DNA from: Malurus cyaneus samueli | Taxonomy: Eukaryota > Chordata > Aves > Passeriformes > Maluridae | Reading direction: 5' to 3' | Assembly: GCA_009741485.1 (NCBI GenBank) | Contig: CM019236.1 | Span: forward strand, 33,744,606 to 33,808,605 | DNA length: 64,000 nt | Part shown: one piece after another, positions 23,432 through 36,081 of the stretch | How the letters are laid out: every line of letters begins with the position of its first letter | Position numbering within the stretch: the stretch's first letter is position 1 | Notes under the pieces: generated by a model | Databases searched by the model: none | What the model was told of the DNA's origin: nothing | What the model saw: the letters and a program-made list of their open reading frames with translations, nothing else | Translations under genes and position numbers: made by a program

Positions 23432-25894
23432 TGATGGGTTCAGCATCGGATGCAACACAGAAGGATAAGAATTTGGATGTGCTCATTGAACTTATGTTAA
23501 GGATAGTCATTAATGTGATCTGTCAGTAAAAACCACCTAATCTGATTTAGTCTATATCAAACAAGATATTTTCAGTAAACATGGTACTGATACTGTTGTA
23601 GAAAATATTGGTACACCAGTACCCATGTCTGATTCTGATTACTCAGACAGAAGTACTCAAACTGGAATGGATGCACAAGAGGGCAGCTGAAGGGTTCTGG
23701 AAATGTATGCTATCAGAAGACCTCAGAATAGCTGTGTTGGCAGACAAGAAAAGAAAAAAAAAGCTGTATTTATAATTATTATTGTATTACAAATATGAGG
23801 AAAATATTTTAGTGGAGATTACTGCTGGTACAAGAAGTTAAAGGAATGCAGCAAATAAAGAGCAGCAAACTTGCACTTTTCCCAGCATGAAAAATTGAGG
23901 TGTTAGTATAGCTTGGGTATAACAGAACATAAAAAATCCTTTGGAAAAATGAAATTCTTAGCTTTGTCCTGGTGGAGTTCAGTAAATATATGGAGGGACA
24001 TTATGTGGCAACTTCTTGTAGGATCTATCAAACTTTTTCCAGATCTAGCTTCTGGTTGTTTAAAAAAATGGATGTAGGAGGAGTCAGTTATTTTAAAATC
24101 AGGGATAATCCCCTAGTCATTGCTGCTTTTAGCTGCAACATCTTCCTAAATTTTGATGACTGTTTGATTAATCCTTTCAGTAAGTACAAAAACTTAAGGT
24201 TCATGTCAATCAAAATTAAAAAAAAGTCTATTAAGATATACACATGCATAATTATATTTCATTCAAACAATAACAAGTTATAATGTTAGGTGCCTGCCTC
24301 TTTGTAAGTCATGTTGTAAAGAAATGAATGTAAAAGAAACCCCAACTATTTGAAGGTATTGATCCCACAAGAATGTGTACAAACTCTTATAGTAAGCTTG
24401 CAGGTTGAATTGTACAGATACTGGATTCTTTTCTTTTGATTTGATTCTTGCAAATTGCAGTGGCATTAATATTTTTGAGTTATCCTCTGAAAAGAACAGT
24501 TTCAAGGAAAAAGTTCAATTTTTGTATTTACTTGGAAAGATCTATTTGGCTTATAATAACAAAAATGATCTTTTTGCAATAAAAGTTCTGTCAGCTCAAG
24601 CATAGAAGAAATGTCATGCCTCAGTCTAATAATTTTTTTCCCCTATTTTTTAAAGAAACTTTCCAACTTTCATATATTGCTGAAGAAGACTTTATATGAT
24701 AAAAAAGAGCATTTTCTCGCAGGAAAATATACTCCTGGTTCTACAGCTTTGAAAGTGCTTTAGCTGACTAATGAAGAATAACAGTAAAATGATTACACAT
24801 AAAACTTCGTCAATTGTGCTAACTCCATCCATCCCCCACGACTAAAAAAAAATTAGAGAAAAATAACTGTCTTTAAGTTCTTCCAAATATTTAAACTCTG
24901 TTCTTATTTAGCAGTTGTAGGTTATGAGAGGGAAGGATGGTCTTAAGTTTAGATTATCCCTTCAACAGAACTATTAAACACTAATTGTTGAATGCATTAT
25001 TAGGTTTAGGCAGGAAGAAGCAATCCTATTGAAGATTTCCAGCCCTTTATGTAACAAGACAGGGGAACATTAAAACTTTCTAAAACTGCTTGGTTCCTTC
25101 TTGCCTCCATATGATTATATGTAACATCTGCAAATTATTCCAAAGTAAGGCATATGCATTTTCAGTTTCCTGTCTTCAGATTATAAAGTTAGCTTTCTGC
25201 TTCCATAAGATACAGTAGTATGCAAAATGCATTTCATGATCCATAGAATATTGGTAGAGTTATTCATTTTCAAACAGAAAATAAAATCCAAGACAAAATC
25301 CTCTTATAAAATAGAAAATAAAATAAAGTAGGGAAAGAATGACTGCATTTTTATTGGTATATATGAACCTATTGCCTTATACATCTGTAGTGTAATCCCA
25401 GATTGTCCCCTCTACTCATTAGTTCACTGGTTTCTTGTAGTCTCCACAACAGCTGGGTTTCTTCAGGACATGCTGAATTTTGTTTTTGCAGGCTTTGTTG
25501 ATCAGCTAACAAGGGTACTTCATATGAAGAGTGGGCTGGACAAAAGCATGGTTAGTCCTGAAGAAGAACAACATCAGCATATCAAGGCTCACTATTCTGT
25601 GGAAAAAACACAAAAAATTTTTCTCTAATAGAAAACTTAACATGCTGTTCACATAGATATTTCTGTTGTTTTGAAGAGAATGCTTGTCTTGAAATCAAGC
25701 ATTTTTGAACTTACAAGTTTGAATATTGAAAGTTGGTTACATCTTCCTCAAGGAGAAATGAACTTTTTTTTATTGCTGGACAACACCTGCTTTTTCAAAT
25801 TAGAATGTAAAATAGTTTAAGGTAACTTTATATGCATAACATCTCCTATTGATTTAAAAACCCAAGCCGGAAAAATACAGAGTAGATATTTAAA

Positions 25895-25909
25895 ATGCGC
25901 ATAGCGCAT
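25895..25909. promoter_or_regulatory. ATGCGC-ATA-GCGCAT inverted repeat (NRF1-like)
   Basis: A perfect 6-bp inverted repeat with a 3-base spacer. It contains two GCGCAT half-sites, the half-site of the NRF1 consensus, although the spacing is off from the classic GCGCATGCGC. CpGs are rare around it, so its retention is suggestive. Function is inference. Confidence 0.35.
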
Positions 25910-27084
25910 GAAATTACCTCACATTATGGTTAATACATGCCTTGTAGCAATTATGTCACTTATGCTTACGCTAATTAAGCGTTGATGTGTGAGCACTAAG
26001 TTGCAATGATGTTGTTAACTAATGTACATAAATATTCCCTTTAAACTGTAATTGCACTTTGCCATAACTTATAAGAATATATGCCCAACTGAGTTTATGT
26101 GGTTCGATTACCTTAAGAAATGAATTAGAAACTTCAGTCTGTCATTAAATATCATGCTAGAGTTCTATCCTTTAACTTAAAGCGGAAAAAATCCTTCTGT
26201 CTTGGAGTTTAGGATGTACAATACTGTCATAAGAGCTTTTATATTACTCATTTCAAAGTGAAGTAGAGACATGTAGAGTAAGACAGCTCAGACCACAAGG
26301 GTTGAATGTCCCAAAACTGAAGGGATTGAATGTAAGGTAATTCACAATTTATCTGCACTGCATTTCTCTCAAGCAGAGCTGATCTTGGGAAAAACTGTAG
26401 TCTTCTACCCATTTGGTGAATGCAAGTTTTATGATGGCCTAAAGTTAATGTTGTCCCACTTTTAACACTTGAAATCCAGTGCTTGCTCTAAAACAGAGGT
26501 GGAGGAAAATTCAGAAGTGTGTGTTGTCCAAAATGATCTTTTTATCGAGTGTAGCTTCATTGTCATGAAGCTGCAAAGCAATACAGTGGTAGAAGACATA
26601 TCAGATCATTGCAAGCCTGACAATAGCCAGTGTTGCAAAACAATTAGAGACTTTTTAAAAAACACATGCCTTTGTGAGCTAAGAATAAAAGGAGTATTAG
26701 TGTTCTTTATTGTGCATACAACAATGTATATTGATTTGGGTTAAGAGGAAACTGTGGAGAGAAAACAATGCTCTTATGGTTCAAAGCAGTGCCAGATGGG
26801 GCAAAAACTGCAATCCAAAAAACTCAATTATGCTGTGAAAACCAATACTGCTCGGGAGAAAAAGCACGATGTCTATTTTCAGTGTGTGAATTATATGAAA
26901 TTCAAACTCTGTGTACAGTAGAAGATTGGGCTTGCTCTGTTCAGTTCACAAAAATATCTTCATTTTATTACTGCCTTTCACAGTATCCCGTAGAAAATGC
27001 CCAGCACATATCTAGACAAGTCCATAATACATTGAGTGAGCAATTTACTGATGTTTTGGGCTCAAAGGTTTATAGCAAACTGAG

Positions 27085-27970
27085 TTAAATCAGACTGGTC
27101 ACAAATCAACAGCTGGGTTCTCCAGAGTTCAATTTTAGGGCATATGCTCTTATATATTTTTGTAACTGTTCTGGATGCTGGAGTCAAATGTCACTAAGTT
27201 TGACAGTGATACTAAACTAGGGCAAGCTATGGACTCCCTAGAGGGTAGGGAGCCTTTATGCAGAGATCTGGACAGACTGGAATGCTGGGCAGTCATCATT
27301 GAAATGAAATTCAACACGAGCAAGTCCAGGACCCTCTGTCTGGGACAGGGTAATCTTGGTTACATGAAAAAACTCCAGCATGGGAGAGTGGAGGCAGCAC
27401 TGTAGAAAGAGATCTGAGGCTTTGGGTCAATGAAAATGATGGCACTATCACTGTCAGTGAAAATGGCAGCCAGGAGGGCCAAGCGTGTCCTGGGGGGCAT
27501 CAGGCACAGCATCACAGCCGGGCACGGGAGGGGATTGTNGCAGCCAGGAGGGCCAAGCGTGTCCTGGGGGGCATCAGGCACAGCATCACAGCCGGGCACG
27601 GGAGGGGATTGTCCCGCTCTGCTCTGACCTGGGGTAGCTCCACCTCGAGTCCTGCGTGGGGTTGTAGGCACCTGAATATGACAAGGATGTCAGACTATTC
27701 AGGTGTGTTCAGAGGAGGGAACCAAGATGGTGAAAGGCCTCAAGGGTGAAAATCCAGAGGAGTGGCTGAGGTGACTCAGCTCGTTCAGCTTGGAGAAGAG
27801 AAGGCTACAGGGTGAGGCCATTGCAGCCTACAACTTCCTAAAGGGGTGCAGCAGAGGGGGAGATACTGGTCTCCACTCCCTGGTGAGCAGGGATAGGACA
27901 AGAGGAAATAGAGTCAATTTGTGTCAGAGGAATTTCAGATTGGATATTATCAAAAGGTGTTGCCTTCTGT
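27085..27970 (+). mobile_element. CR1 LINE, 3' half of reverse transcriptase and beyond
   Basis: A plus-strand CR1 fragment. It starts in the 'GVPQGS' region (GGGTTCTCCAGAGTTCAATT) and runs through the catalytic box. There KFDSDTKLG at about 27196-27222 stands for the usual KFADDTKLGG, so FADD is FDSD. It continues through RDLDRLECWA and MKFNTSKS and on past the 'AARRAKRVLGGIRHS' block. The end is worn from about 27950, and the terminal ATTCTATG repeat is missing. A frame change separates parts of the protein. An exact 73-bp duplication around a single N lies inside. Confidence 0.85.
27466..27612. repeat. Exact 73-bp tandem duplication split by one N
   Basis: 27466-27538 and 27540-27612 are identical, from GCAGCCAGGAGGGCCAAGCG to GAGGGGATTGT, with a single N at 27539 between them. 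Nothing else in this old, diverged CR1 is identical at such length. This therefore looks like two contig ends that overlap but were joined side by side. Confidence 0.9.
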
Positions 27971-30900
27971 CCAAAACTAGAGAAGATGAACAGAATGAAT
28001 CACCCTCAAAAGAGGTTGACTGATGTCACACATACAGTTTAGAATGCATAAAAACTTTCGAAGCTCTTAGCAGATGCATTGCAGCTACAAGTCTATTCTA
28101 CCAGGAACTGAATCCCATGGTGAATATGTTTGGAGGACAGAAAGAACAAAAATGTGCTTCATCAAGAGAAGAAATGCTACCATACTTACAGTACATAAAT
28201 TACTTGAAAATATCATCATAATTCATAATAAAAAGCCTCAAATTCTTCACAGATTCAGAGAACACGACAAAACCTAATGTACTTATGTTTCTGCATTGGC
28301 CAGGTCTCTGTACTGATTTAGAAAATGAGTCTTTAAATTTTCTGAGAATTTTAGAACTGGGTAATTTGGGCGTTGCTTTTAATAACGTTGAAGAAATTTA
28401 TCACTGGGCTTACTTTAAAAATCAATCAACAAAACCAAAAATATCCACCAAATTTTTACCAAGAAAGTCAACAAAGATTTTCTGTTATCTGAGTTTTAAT
28501 AGGTCATCTTGTTCAGCCCTGATTTATCCCTACTGCTTCACCTACTTTAACAGGAGGACTTTCCATGATGGAAAGCTCACTTATTTCAATAAACTGCAAC
28601 TATTTGCAGAAATTAGAATATGGATTAAAAATAAATATTTTTTTTTAGGGGGAGGAGAGAAGCCACCATGGGAGAGAATGAATCTTGGAATGCACAGGAA
28701 AGAAACTTCATGCAACATACCGCTGCTGCAAACAACTGAGCAGCCTGATCAGCATGAGCACAGCCTTGAACTTCCAGGCTTCCCTCCTGACAGCTGCATA
28801 ATCCTCCTGTACTTTTATTTGGTCTGGTGTACTGGCCATGTTTTATTTCTGGGTGAAATCAGTCTTTGGCTTTTACTCCTGAGTGTGCTCAGAAGATAAG
28901 GCAGCTGGAGCCTCAAGGCATTTTTCCTTTGGAGCATCCATATCAAAACCTGGGCTGAACTACATAGAACACAGAGTAGCATAAGCCCAGGAACAAAATG
29001 TAAAATGTTGACTCATGGTCAGAAGTAGCCTGCATGTTCTCTGGATCAGTGCAGAGAGGAATACTGATTGTCAGAGACTTAATAGCTCAGCAGAAGAGAA
29101 ACAGGCCATAGTGGTCGTCTTCATAGAATAAGCTACTTATGTTGTGTTCACAGAACAACTTATTCTCTGTTTTTATCTCCAAGAAAAGAGTGCATAGAGT
29201 CGTGGCTGAACCTACAACTTTCCTCGCCCTTGCTTCATTATTCTACTTTAAGGCTGGCAGCCAAACTGGAAAAAAGGATTCTATAGGAAAAATCAGTTGA
29301 ATAAGAGTTATCATGATTTAGCTGAAACTTAGTTATCATCTCATAAAAGCAAATTCCTTTCAAAATAAGCATGTAAACACTTCATTATAAAGTTCTGGAT
29401 GGTGAGGAGGGGTCAATTCATGTAGGAGGAGAAGCTGATCAAAGCTAGCTAAGTTAAAACTCCTCTTTTGCAAGCCTGCCAGTTATGAATCTTTGATGTA
29501 TTTGTGTAGTATCCTGCTGGTGTCTAGTTTTCTCTGTAATCCAGTGTGAGTTCTAGGAAGTCTGTTTCTGTTAGTGGTGTATCTCATATCACAGCAAATG
29601 ACACAAAAAGATGACTAAACTCATGAAACTGTCCTGGCTGCTACCAAATGCATGAAGTATAAATTGCAAAATGCCAAGCACTTTCTCTGCCTCTGCCAAG
29701 CAATCTTGTCAGGCATAATGAGATTTCTGTTCACACTCTGTAACCTCATGTAACCTGGACTGATTGGATTTGGATTATCACTGTGAGTGCTGTGTGGACC
29801 TGTCATTGGCCTTTTTGCCTTGAGGTGACTTGAAAACACTTCCTAGGCTACTTCCCAAATCTTTTGGGTCACTCTTCAGTCACCTAGGCCCCTGAATAGC
29901 CTAGCACATGGGAAGGCTCAGAATGTTTCTAACTTACTCCTGTGTCCTGGGTCTCTGCTCCAGCTTCTTCTTCCATGTGATTCCTTCTGGGCTGGCAGTG
30001 AGGAGGAGAAGATCCTTAACATCCATTACCACTCAGCTTAGCTGGCTTTCTCACACCTTCCTTCTGTTCCAGACAATTCACCCTAAAAGAGGAGGACTGA
30101 GGCCATAGCTGTTAACAAGTCAGTAGGAGCCCTGAGTGTCACAGAAGCCACCCACATTTCAGAAGCTTAGTGACAGACAAGGCAGCTGCAGTACACAGCG
30201 TATATATTTTGCACACGTGTAAGAATACTTCTATTGTATACAGACCTTTGTTACACATTTCAAAACCAAATATTTGGATTCAGCTGTGCTTACCAGGCCC
30301 CTTTATGGTATGTAACCTGTACAAAGAATAAGAAACGCGAATGTGCCTTTTGCTTCCTGTATTTGAAGTTTATCTGCTTCTCTTTCACTCAGGTTTGGGC
30401 CAATAAAAAAGATAGCTTTTAATTCAGATATTTTTTTCCTTTATTTACTTATAACTTCCAAAGACTTTTCAAAAATTAAATAAAGAAAAAAGTCTGTTTT
30501 TGTTAGGTTAAAATACTAACTAAGCCTCTGCAAATTCAGCAAGATCCAAGGTCACAAGACATTGCCTCTAAACACCATTAAGGAATTTAATAGCTGATAA
30601 AAAAAAAATCTGGAGACGGTTATAACTGATTTGGAATGACAAAAATTATCTTTGAAAATTTCTAACGATTAAAAGTTTCCAAAATTGGAAAACGGTTAAT
30701 ATTGAAGTGCTGTAAAGCAGTGGGCAAAGGATCCTTCACTGATTCCAGAGAAAAGCCAAGGGAAAGATCTTTGTGATGACATGAAGGGATGGCTTTTCTG
30801 ATTCACCTACAGGTAGGCCTGTAGGAATGTATCAATTAGATGTCTTTTTTCGCTCTTTCATTAAGGATTCAGTCACCACCTAAACCCAAGTACTAGGAAT

Positions 30901-33540
30901 TTCAGCCCCAAAGAAACTTTTGGGATAGGGAGATGAAAGAAATATACATGCTTACTTAGATCAGACATCTCTACTTATTCTTATTGGTAGTTCTCACAAA
31001 TGCGTAATCTGCAATTTTTTTTTCTGTTTGAGAGTTTTTATTTTATATATGGAAATGATTAGGTAGGTTCATTCTGAAGAAGGAATTCTTGTAATTGTTT
31101 TTTCTTCTGGTTCTCCAGGTGAGACATGGAGAACTGACCATCGCCTTTGCACTCTCTCAGTGTTTGTGTTGGTCTTGCTTGACAAAGGATAGAATATTCT
31201 GGCTAGGTCATATCATGATTCCTGTTTTCTATTTTGTATGTGATACTTCTGCTTCCTCTGCTGAGAAGTCATATAGTGACACTCCCTTTTCAGCTTGTAA
31301 TGCTGGATTATAATGTCAATGACAATATTCCTTCATGCAAATGTTGAAGCCTCTCAGTCTATGGTTCCTCTCACTCTTTTACTACTGTCTCTTTGCTCAG
31401 AGAGTGGATGAGTTTTGAGGAGTCATAAAGGTAGATCCAGTGAAACTTAAAGTCATATGTATATCCTTGGCTGTTATCTCCAGCAAAAGTATGACATCTT
31501 AAAAAAATTGCCAGAGACTACCAGAGTGTTGGTAATCTGGCTAGAAAAATTAACCGTCTTGGGCAGAAAATCTAATTAACCATGTCTGAAGTGAAAATAA
31601 AACTTATTATACCTGGTTATTAAAAACATTTTCAGATTACATTTAGAGAGTGAGCAGAATTTTAAACACTTAACACCTGAAATGCCTGAGAGACTGGGAG
31701 GTGGTTGAGTGAAATACCAAGGACCCATGTCTCAAAAATAAGTCAGTAGAATTTGAAGTCAATCTTCTGCCCATCGGCTGTGGCATTAGGATACTGTTCC
31801 TGACTTTACTGAAGGAAAAGCTCACCTGTGATTTACAATGAATCAATAATCTACCACATTTTTCTGCCATGATGAAGAAACATTTGTGAAATGCTTGGTT
31901 ACTCCTTCACCTTGCTGGTCACTGGTCAGTTTCCTTGGTACTGCTCAATACCCTGTGGAAAAAAGCGTCTAGGTCAAAGAAAAGATATGGCGCCATGGGT
32001 GGGTGCAGTGTCCCATTCTTTGGTCATCTTCTTCCCTAAAGTGTTGGCAACTGTGAAAGTACAGTAATTGCTGCTCATTATAACCAAACTTTCTGTTCCT
32101 TTCCTGTGTTTCTATTAATTAGAAACATGAAGTGATGAATTCTTTGCTGTAGGTTCAAAAGAGGTTCTATCTATGCTGTCTTTTTCTTTTGTTGTAGTTT
32201 TTGCTGTCTTTTTCCCCTGAAGGTATTTATTTTAATATTCTGAATTGTGGCTTTTATCATTCATTCTTTTTGACATAAAACTATGCTCAACTGACACGAA
32301 TGAGCTTATAAACTTTGTTCATGCTGTCACATTTTCCTGCTCTCATCAGAGAAAAGTGAGTAATCTCCGGTGAATAATTTGTTAAATTTAGCCTCTTTTC
32401 CCTCTCAAACTATATGAGTTCCTCAAATGCTTCTATTATTAGACAATGTGGCACAAACACTCTGGGCTGTATTCCATTTAATGAATATGAATATTCAAAA
32501 TCGGAACTATTTGGTTTGGTACAAAGAGGTCACAAAAAGGACAACATATTATTTCTCATTATTCTTTTTCTAAACCCTCTTAGTCAGTTAAAAGCCTAAG
32601 TTGTCATTGTGGTTATTATGTTGAAGACTGAAATTAAATTTCTTTTCTAGGTGCCATTGTTTATGTGCTATTAACATTCCCAGAGTAATTGCTTTGATGA
32701 CTTTTACCCTGAGTTTCCTGAACTTAACACCGGTTGCTGCAGGTTGTATACCTAAAAAAGCCTATTCAAGTTTTTTTGAGTCTCTTATTTGTACTTTTTT
32801 TTTTTTTTATTGTATGACATGATTTCTGTGACATATGGAGATTTGGGTTATTCTTATTCCGAGGCAATTAACATGGTAATGATGATTATTTTATGGCAAT
32901 GTTGTAAAACTATATAAAAAGTCAAATTGAGAAGGCGCTTAGCACAGTGGGAAGATACACATTTTTTTAAAAATGCTTTTTATTCAGAAAAGGAGACTGC
33001 TGCATTTCAGCTTATGCTTGCTTCTTTATCTGTCTCGAGCAATGATTACATGGAAAACGAAGAATTGGAGAAAACTTTTCCATAACTGCTCACCTTGTCA
33101 TATTTGTAGGAACTGAGATCTAGGATTTACTGTACCTATTTGAATAAATACAATTGTTGTCTCAGTTGCTCTATTTAGTGAGCAAAATGAATGCTGTGTT
33201 TGCAGAACTACTTGATTTATCCTGTAAAAAAAAAAAATTGGAAACTGTGTTCCTGCACTTCTCATGCATTTGACTGCTGTAAGATATTCTGAAAGTTACA
33301 GCTCTGAAAGTTCTTCCCAGCTTTCTTTCCTGTCTCTTGAGTGCAGGAACATATCCAAGCTCATAGACGTACTTTGTTATAACGAAGAAAATCAGTGTTT
33401 AGTTTTGCTTTTCAACTTGTTTAATCTGGGAGGAAAATTGAAAAAAACACCCAGCCAACCAGCCAGCACTAAAAACCAGTATTACATGAAGTTCTAAACC
33501 ATCTGCAGAAGAACTGAAAACAAAATTTAATTTGGGAATT
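27971..33540. other. 5.6 kb unique DNA; one 204-codon frame of unknown meaning
   Basis: There is no recognisable gene. The longest non-repeat open frame in the window lies at 28285-28899 (plus, 204 codons). Its predicted product has no family motif I know, and its composition is what AT-rich noncoding DNA would give. Within it, at 28633-28648, is a strong acceptor-like tract ending TTTTTTAG. It is followed by an optimal Kozak ATG at 28668 opening a 23-codon frame in a different phase. Otherwise I see nothing but scattered poly(A)/poly(T) runs. Confidence 0.45.
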
Positions 33541-34260
33541 AAATCAGTTGTCTGGCTGAAGAGTATCTACACCAATGCACACAGTGGGGGTAACAAACAG
33601 CAGGACCTGGAGGCCATTGCGCAACAGGAAATCTATGACACAGTCACCACCATGGAAACACAGTGGGATGATTCACATGACTGAAGTGGTGCACTGCATG
33701 GCTACAAGCTCTTCAGAAGGCACAGGCAAGGAAGGAGAAGTAGTGGGGTGGCTCTTCCAGTAGGAAGCATTTCAGCTCTACAGTGCTCAATGCTAGGGTT
33801 GATAAGATTGAGTGTCTTTTGGGTATCAAAGAGAAGATTGGCAAGGCAGATGTTTTTAGGATGGACAAGTCAGTGAAGTGAGGTGGTAGAATTGGTATTT
33901 ATATGAGAGAACATCAAGCTCAACCCAAGGACAGACAATGAGCTGAGAGCTTATGGGTAGGAATTAAGGCACAGCAAAAATGGGTGACACTGTTGTGGGT
34001 GTTTACTACAGGACACCTGGTCAGGATGAGGAAGCTGATGAAGCTTTCTGTGGGCAGCTGGAGCAGCCTTGGGATCACAGGCCCAGGCTCTTGGGGACTT
34101 CAATGTCCCTAATATTTGTTGTTAGGACAACACAGCTTGGCCGACACAGCCTAGGAAGTTCCCTAATATTACTGATATGCTTTGTGGTGCAAGTGGTAGA
34201 AACCAGCAAGGAAAGGTGAGTTGCTGTCTGAAGGGCAGAGCTCAGACTGTGGTGATCAGC
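33541..34260 (+). mobile_element. CR1 LINE, endonuclease segment of ORF2
   Basis: A plus-strand CR1 fragment from the N-terminal apurinic-type endonuclease of ORF2. Reading frames with small shifts give KSIYTNAHSGGNKQQDLEAI, then METQWDDSHD followed by a stop, then GYKLFRR..GRR..GVAL. At 33980-34160, VGVYYRTPGQDEEADEAFCG matches the family 'VGVCYRPPxQDEEADEAF' block. The expected 'GDFNxP' catalytic region is shifted out of frame. The copy has a premature stop and frameshifts and is inactive. It is not continuous with the reverse transcriptase part. Confidence 0.8.
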
Positions 34261-35199
34261 AGAGCAGAATGCAGCTGGAGGCCTGCAGTCAATGGTGTTC
34301 CCAGCAGTACTGCAAGTAGAAATTGTTACTAATCATCTTGCCATTCTGATATTAAATTTTCACCAGATCTTGTGCACAATGCTATGTAGGGATACACTGC
34401 AGGGAACAAGCACTTTCCAGTCAGGAGTGCCCTGTAATGGCCTGTTTGTGATGAGTGCAGAGGCCTTGAGGAGAAGGGGAAAATTATCTATTTTTGAAAT
34501 AATCCCTGGAGATACCCAGAGATTGAAGCTGTACAAGTTCTGCAGCTTGGGGAGAAGTGGAGTGGACCTAGCTCCAATCTCCCCACTTAGGTCACAGCTA
34601 TTGGGAAGTAGTACCTGGATTTCTCTCAGATGTGGGTGGGTGCCCAGAGTCTGGGATAGCCAGCTCTAGAATGCTGTTGCTGGTCATCCTGCCTGTGCTG
34701 GAGGATTTTTGTGGAGCCCCAATGGTTTTGTGAATAGCAGCTCCTTTTGCAGGGTGATCCAGCTGCTCAGCCTGGGACAGGGAACATGCTGCTCTGTGTT
34801 CTCTTGGTGCTGTTGGCTGTGGAGTGATAGAAAAATTGCAAGTGAGAAACTATTGTCAGCAGAGAGAAGGGAGGGAAAGGTATCCCACTGATAGTCGAAC
34901 CACCACTGAAGTCAGCTGCTGTGTGTCTAGTACATGACTCCACAGACAAAGGCACCTTGTGGGTTTTTTTTCATCTCCTATAAGGGTCTGCAAGAAAATG
35001 TATCTTGTGCAGGTCCTAGCACCATTCCTCTTTGGCAGCACAGATTGTACTTTCCACTTCAACAGCTGATATTAATTTCAAATTTAGTTTGCCTAGAAAA
35101 TGAATTAAAAACACTTCTGACTTTTTGTCTCCAGGTTCTTCTGTGATTACATTTGTCTTCAGGTTCTTCTGGTGTTTTAAATCTTTTTTATAGTTTTAA
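34261..35199. other. Unassigned, GC-richer sequence between CR1 and LTR B
   Basis: This block is GC-richer than the surrounding unique DNA. GAATGCAGCTGGAGGCCTGC near 34266 may be a CR1 junction. I recognise no gene or named repeat. TCTCCAGGTTCTTCTGTG (35130s) and TCTTCAGGTTCTTCTGGTG (35156 on) form a short direct repeat just before the LTR. Confidence 0.4.
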
Positions 35200-35204
35200 A
35201 CTGC
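35200..35204. repeat. Target-site duplication, left copy (LTR B)
   Basis: ACTGC directly precedes the TGTG start and matches 36275-36279 exactly. Confidence 0.85.
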
Positions 35205-35350
35205 TGTGTTGGTTTTGCTTGGCCCAGTTTTTGGAGGTGGGGGGGCCAAAAAGATGGCGCCTGTGAGAAGCTTCTGGAGGCTTCCACCGTGTCCAGCAGA
35301 GCCAATTGCTGTTGGCTCTGAGGATGATGGACATGCCACTGACCAAACCT

Positions 35351-35400
35351 GGGCCAATTAAAGATAGTGGTTACGCCTCTGTGAAAACATATTTAGAAGA
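35351..35400 (+). promoter_or_regulatory. Predicted LTR B core promoter (CCAAT and TATA-like)
   Basis: GGGCCAATTA at 35351-35360 and CATATTTAGAAG at about 35389-35400 are about 30-40 bp apart. The matching pair in LTR A is 5993-6000 and 5955-5967. Conservation in both copies supports a real promoter in the ancestor. Current activity is unknown. Confidence 0.5.
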
Positions 35401-36075
35401 AATCAAAACAAAGGGCACTCAGAGTAGTTTGCCAGTGGAGGAGGGAGAAATATGTGAGGATGCGACACCAAGGTCAGTGCAGGAGGGGGAGGAGCTGCTC
35501 CAGGCGCCGGAGCTGGGATTCTTTGCAGGCGTGGTGACGAGCATGGTGAAGCAGGCTGTCCCCCTGCAGCCATGAGGGTCCACAAGAGGTGCAGAGCCAC
35601 CCGCAGCCCGTGGAGGAGGGAGTCCCACGCCGGAGCGGGCGGACACCGAAGCGGGCTGTGTCCAGCAGGAGACCCAGGAGAGAGAGGCCTTGCTCCCGAT
35701 ATGGGATAGCCTGGTCTTCTGACTGTACCCGTGGACGAGAGCCCACGGTGCAACAGTTTTGAGATGACTGTTGCCCGTGGGGGACTCACGAGCAGCAGAT
35801 GTGTGTGCTGCTGCTCTGAGAGTGAAGCCACGCCAGACTGGAGACTGGTTCCACGGAGGAACACGGCAACGCAAGGGAAGGAATCTTCTCCCTCAAGCTA
35901 GCACAGAGGATCCGTGATGAACTGACCAACCCCACACCCCACACTGACCAACCCCACACCCTGTTTCGTTCCTGCTGCTTTGTTGTATGTGGGAAGGGGG
36001 GAGGGAGTGGGGAGAAGATCGGTGTCTTTGAGGGTTGTAATTTATTTCTCATTCTCCTCCTCTGACTTAGTTAGT

Positions 36076-36081
36076 AATAAA
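36076..36081 (+). promoter_or_regulatory. Polyadenylation signal AATAAA of LTR B
   Basis: AATAAA lies in TTAGTAATAAATTCACTAG and is followed about 20-35 bases on by T/G-rich sequence (TGTGCCTGTTTTGTCC). The same arrangement is found in LTRs A, C and D. Confidence 0.75.

Larger units (their letters stand above)
23232..27084. other. Unique AT-rich DNA; imperfect duplication and inverted repeat
   Basis: No gene is supported. A 29-base unit is repeated imperfectly at 23377-23405 and 23406-23431 (TTTTCAGATTAAAATAAACC versus TTTTCAAATTAAAGTAAGCC). An inverted repeat lies at 25895-25909, within a possibly conserved stretch. Two Cys-containing open frames at 26469-26744 and 26768-27088 are in different frames and resemble nothing known. 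Confidence 0.5.

Noticed and set aside
26101..26115. GGTTCGATTACC resembling a tRNA T-loop
   Set aside because: No pairing T-stem, anticodon arm or acceptor stem can be found around it.
26469..27088. Two adjacent Cys-containing open frames as a small secreted-protein gene
   Set aside because: They are in different frames, lack signal peptides and a shared cysteine pattern, and run into a CR1.
28285..28899. 204-codon plus-strand open frame as a gene
   Set aside because: No recognisable domain, no coding-like composition, and a frame of this length is plausible by chance in 64 kb of six-frame sequence. Kept only as unexplained.
35403..35874. Minus-strand open frames of about 150 codons
   Set aside because: Antisense reads through the GC-rich middle of LTR B.
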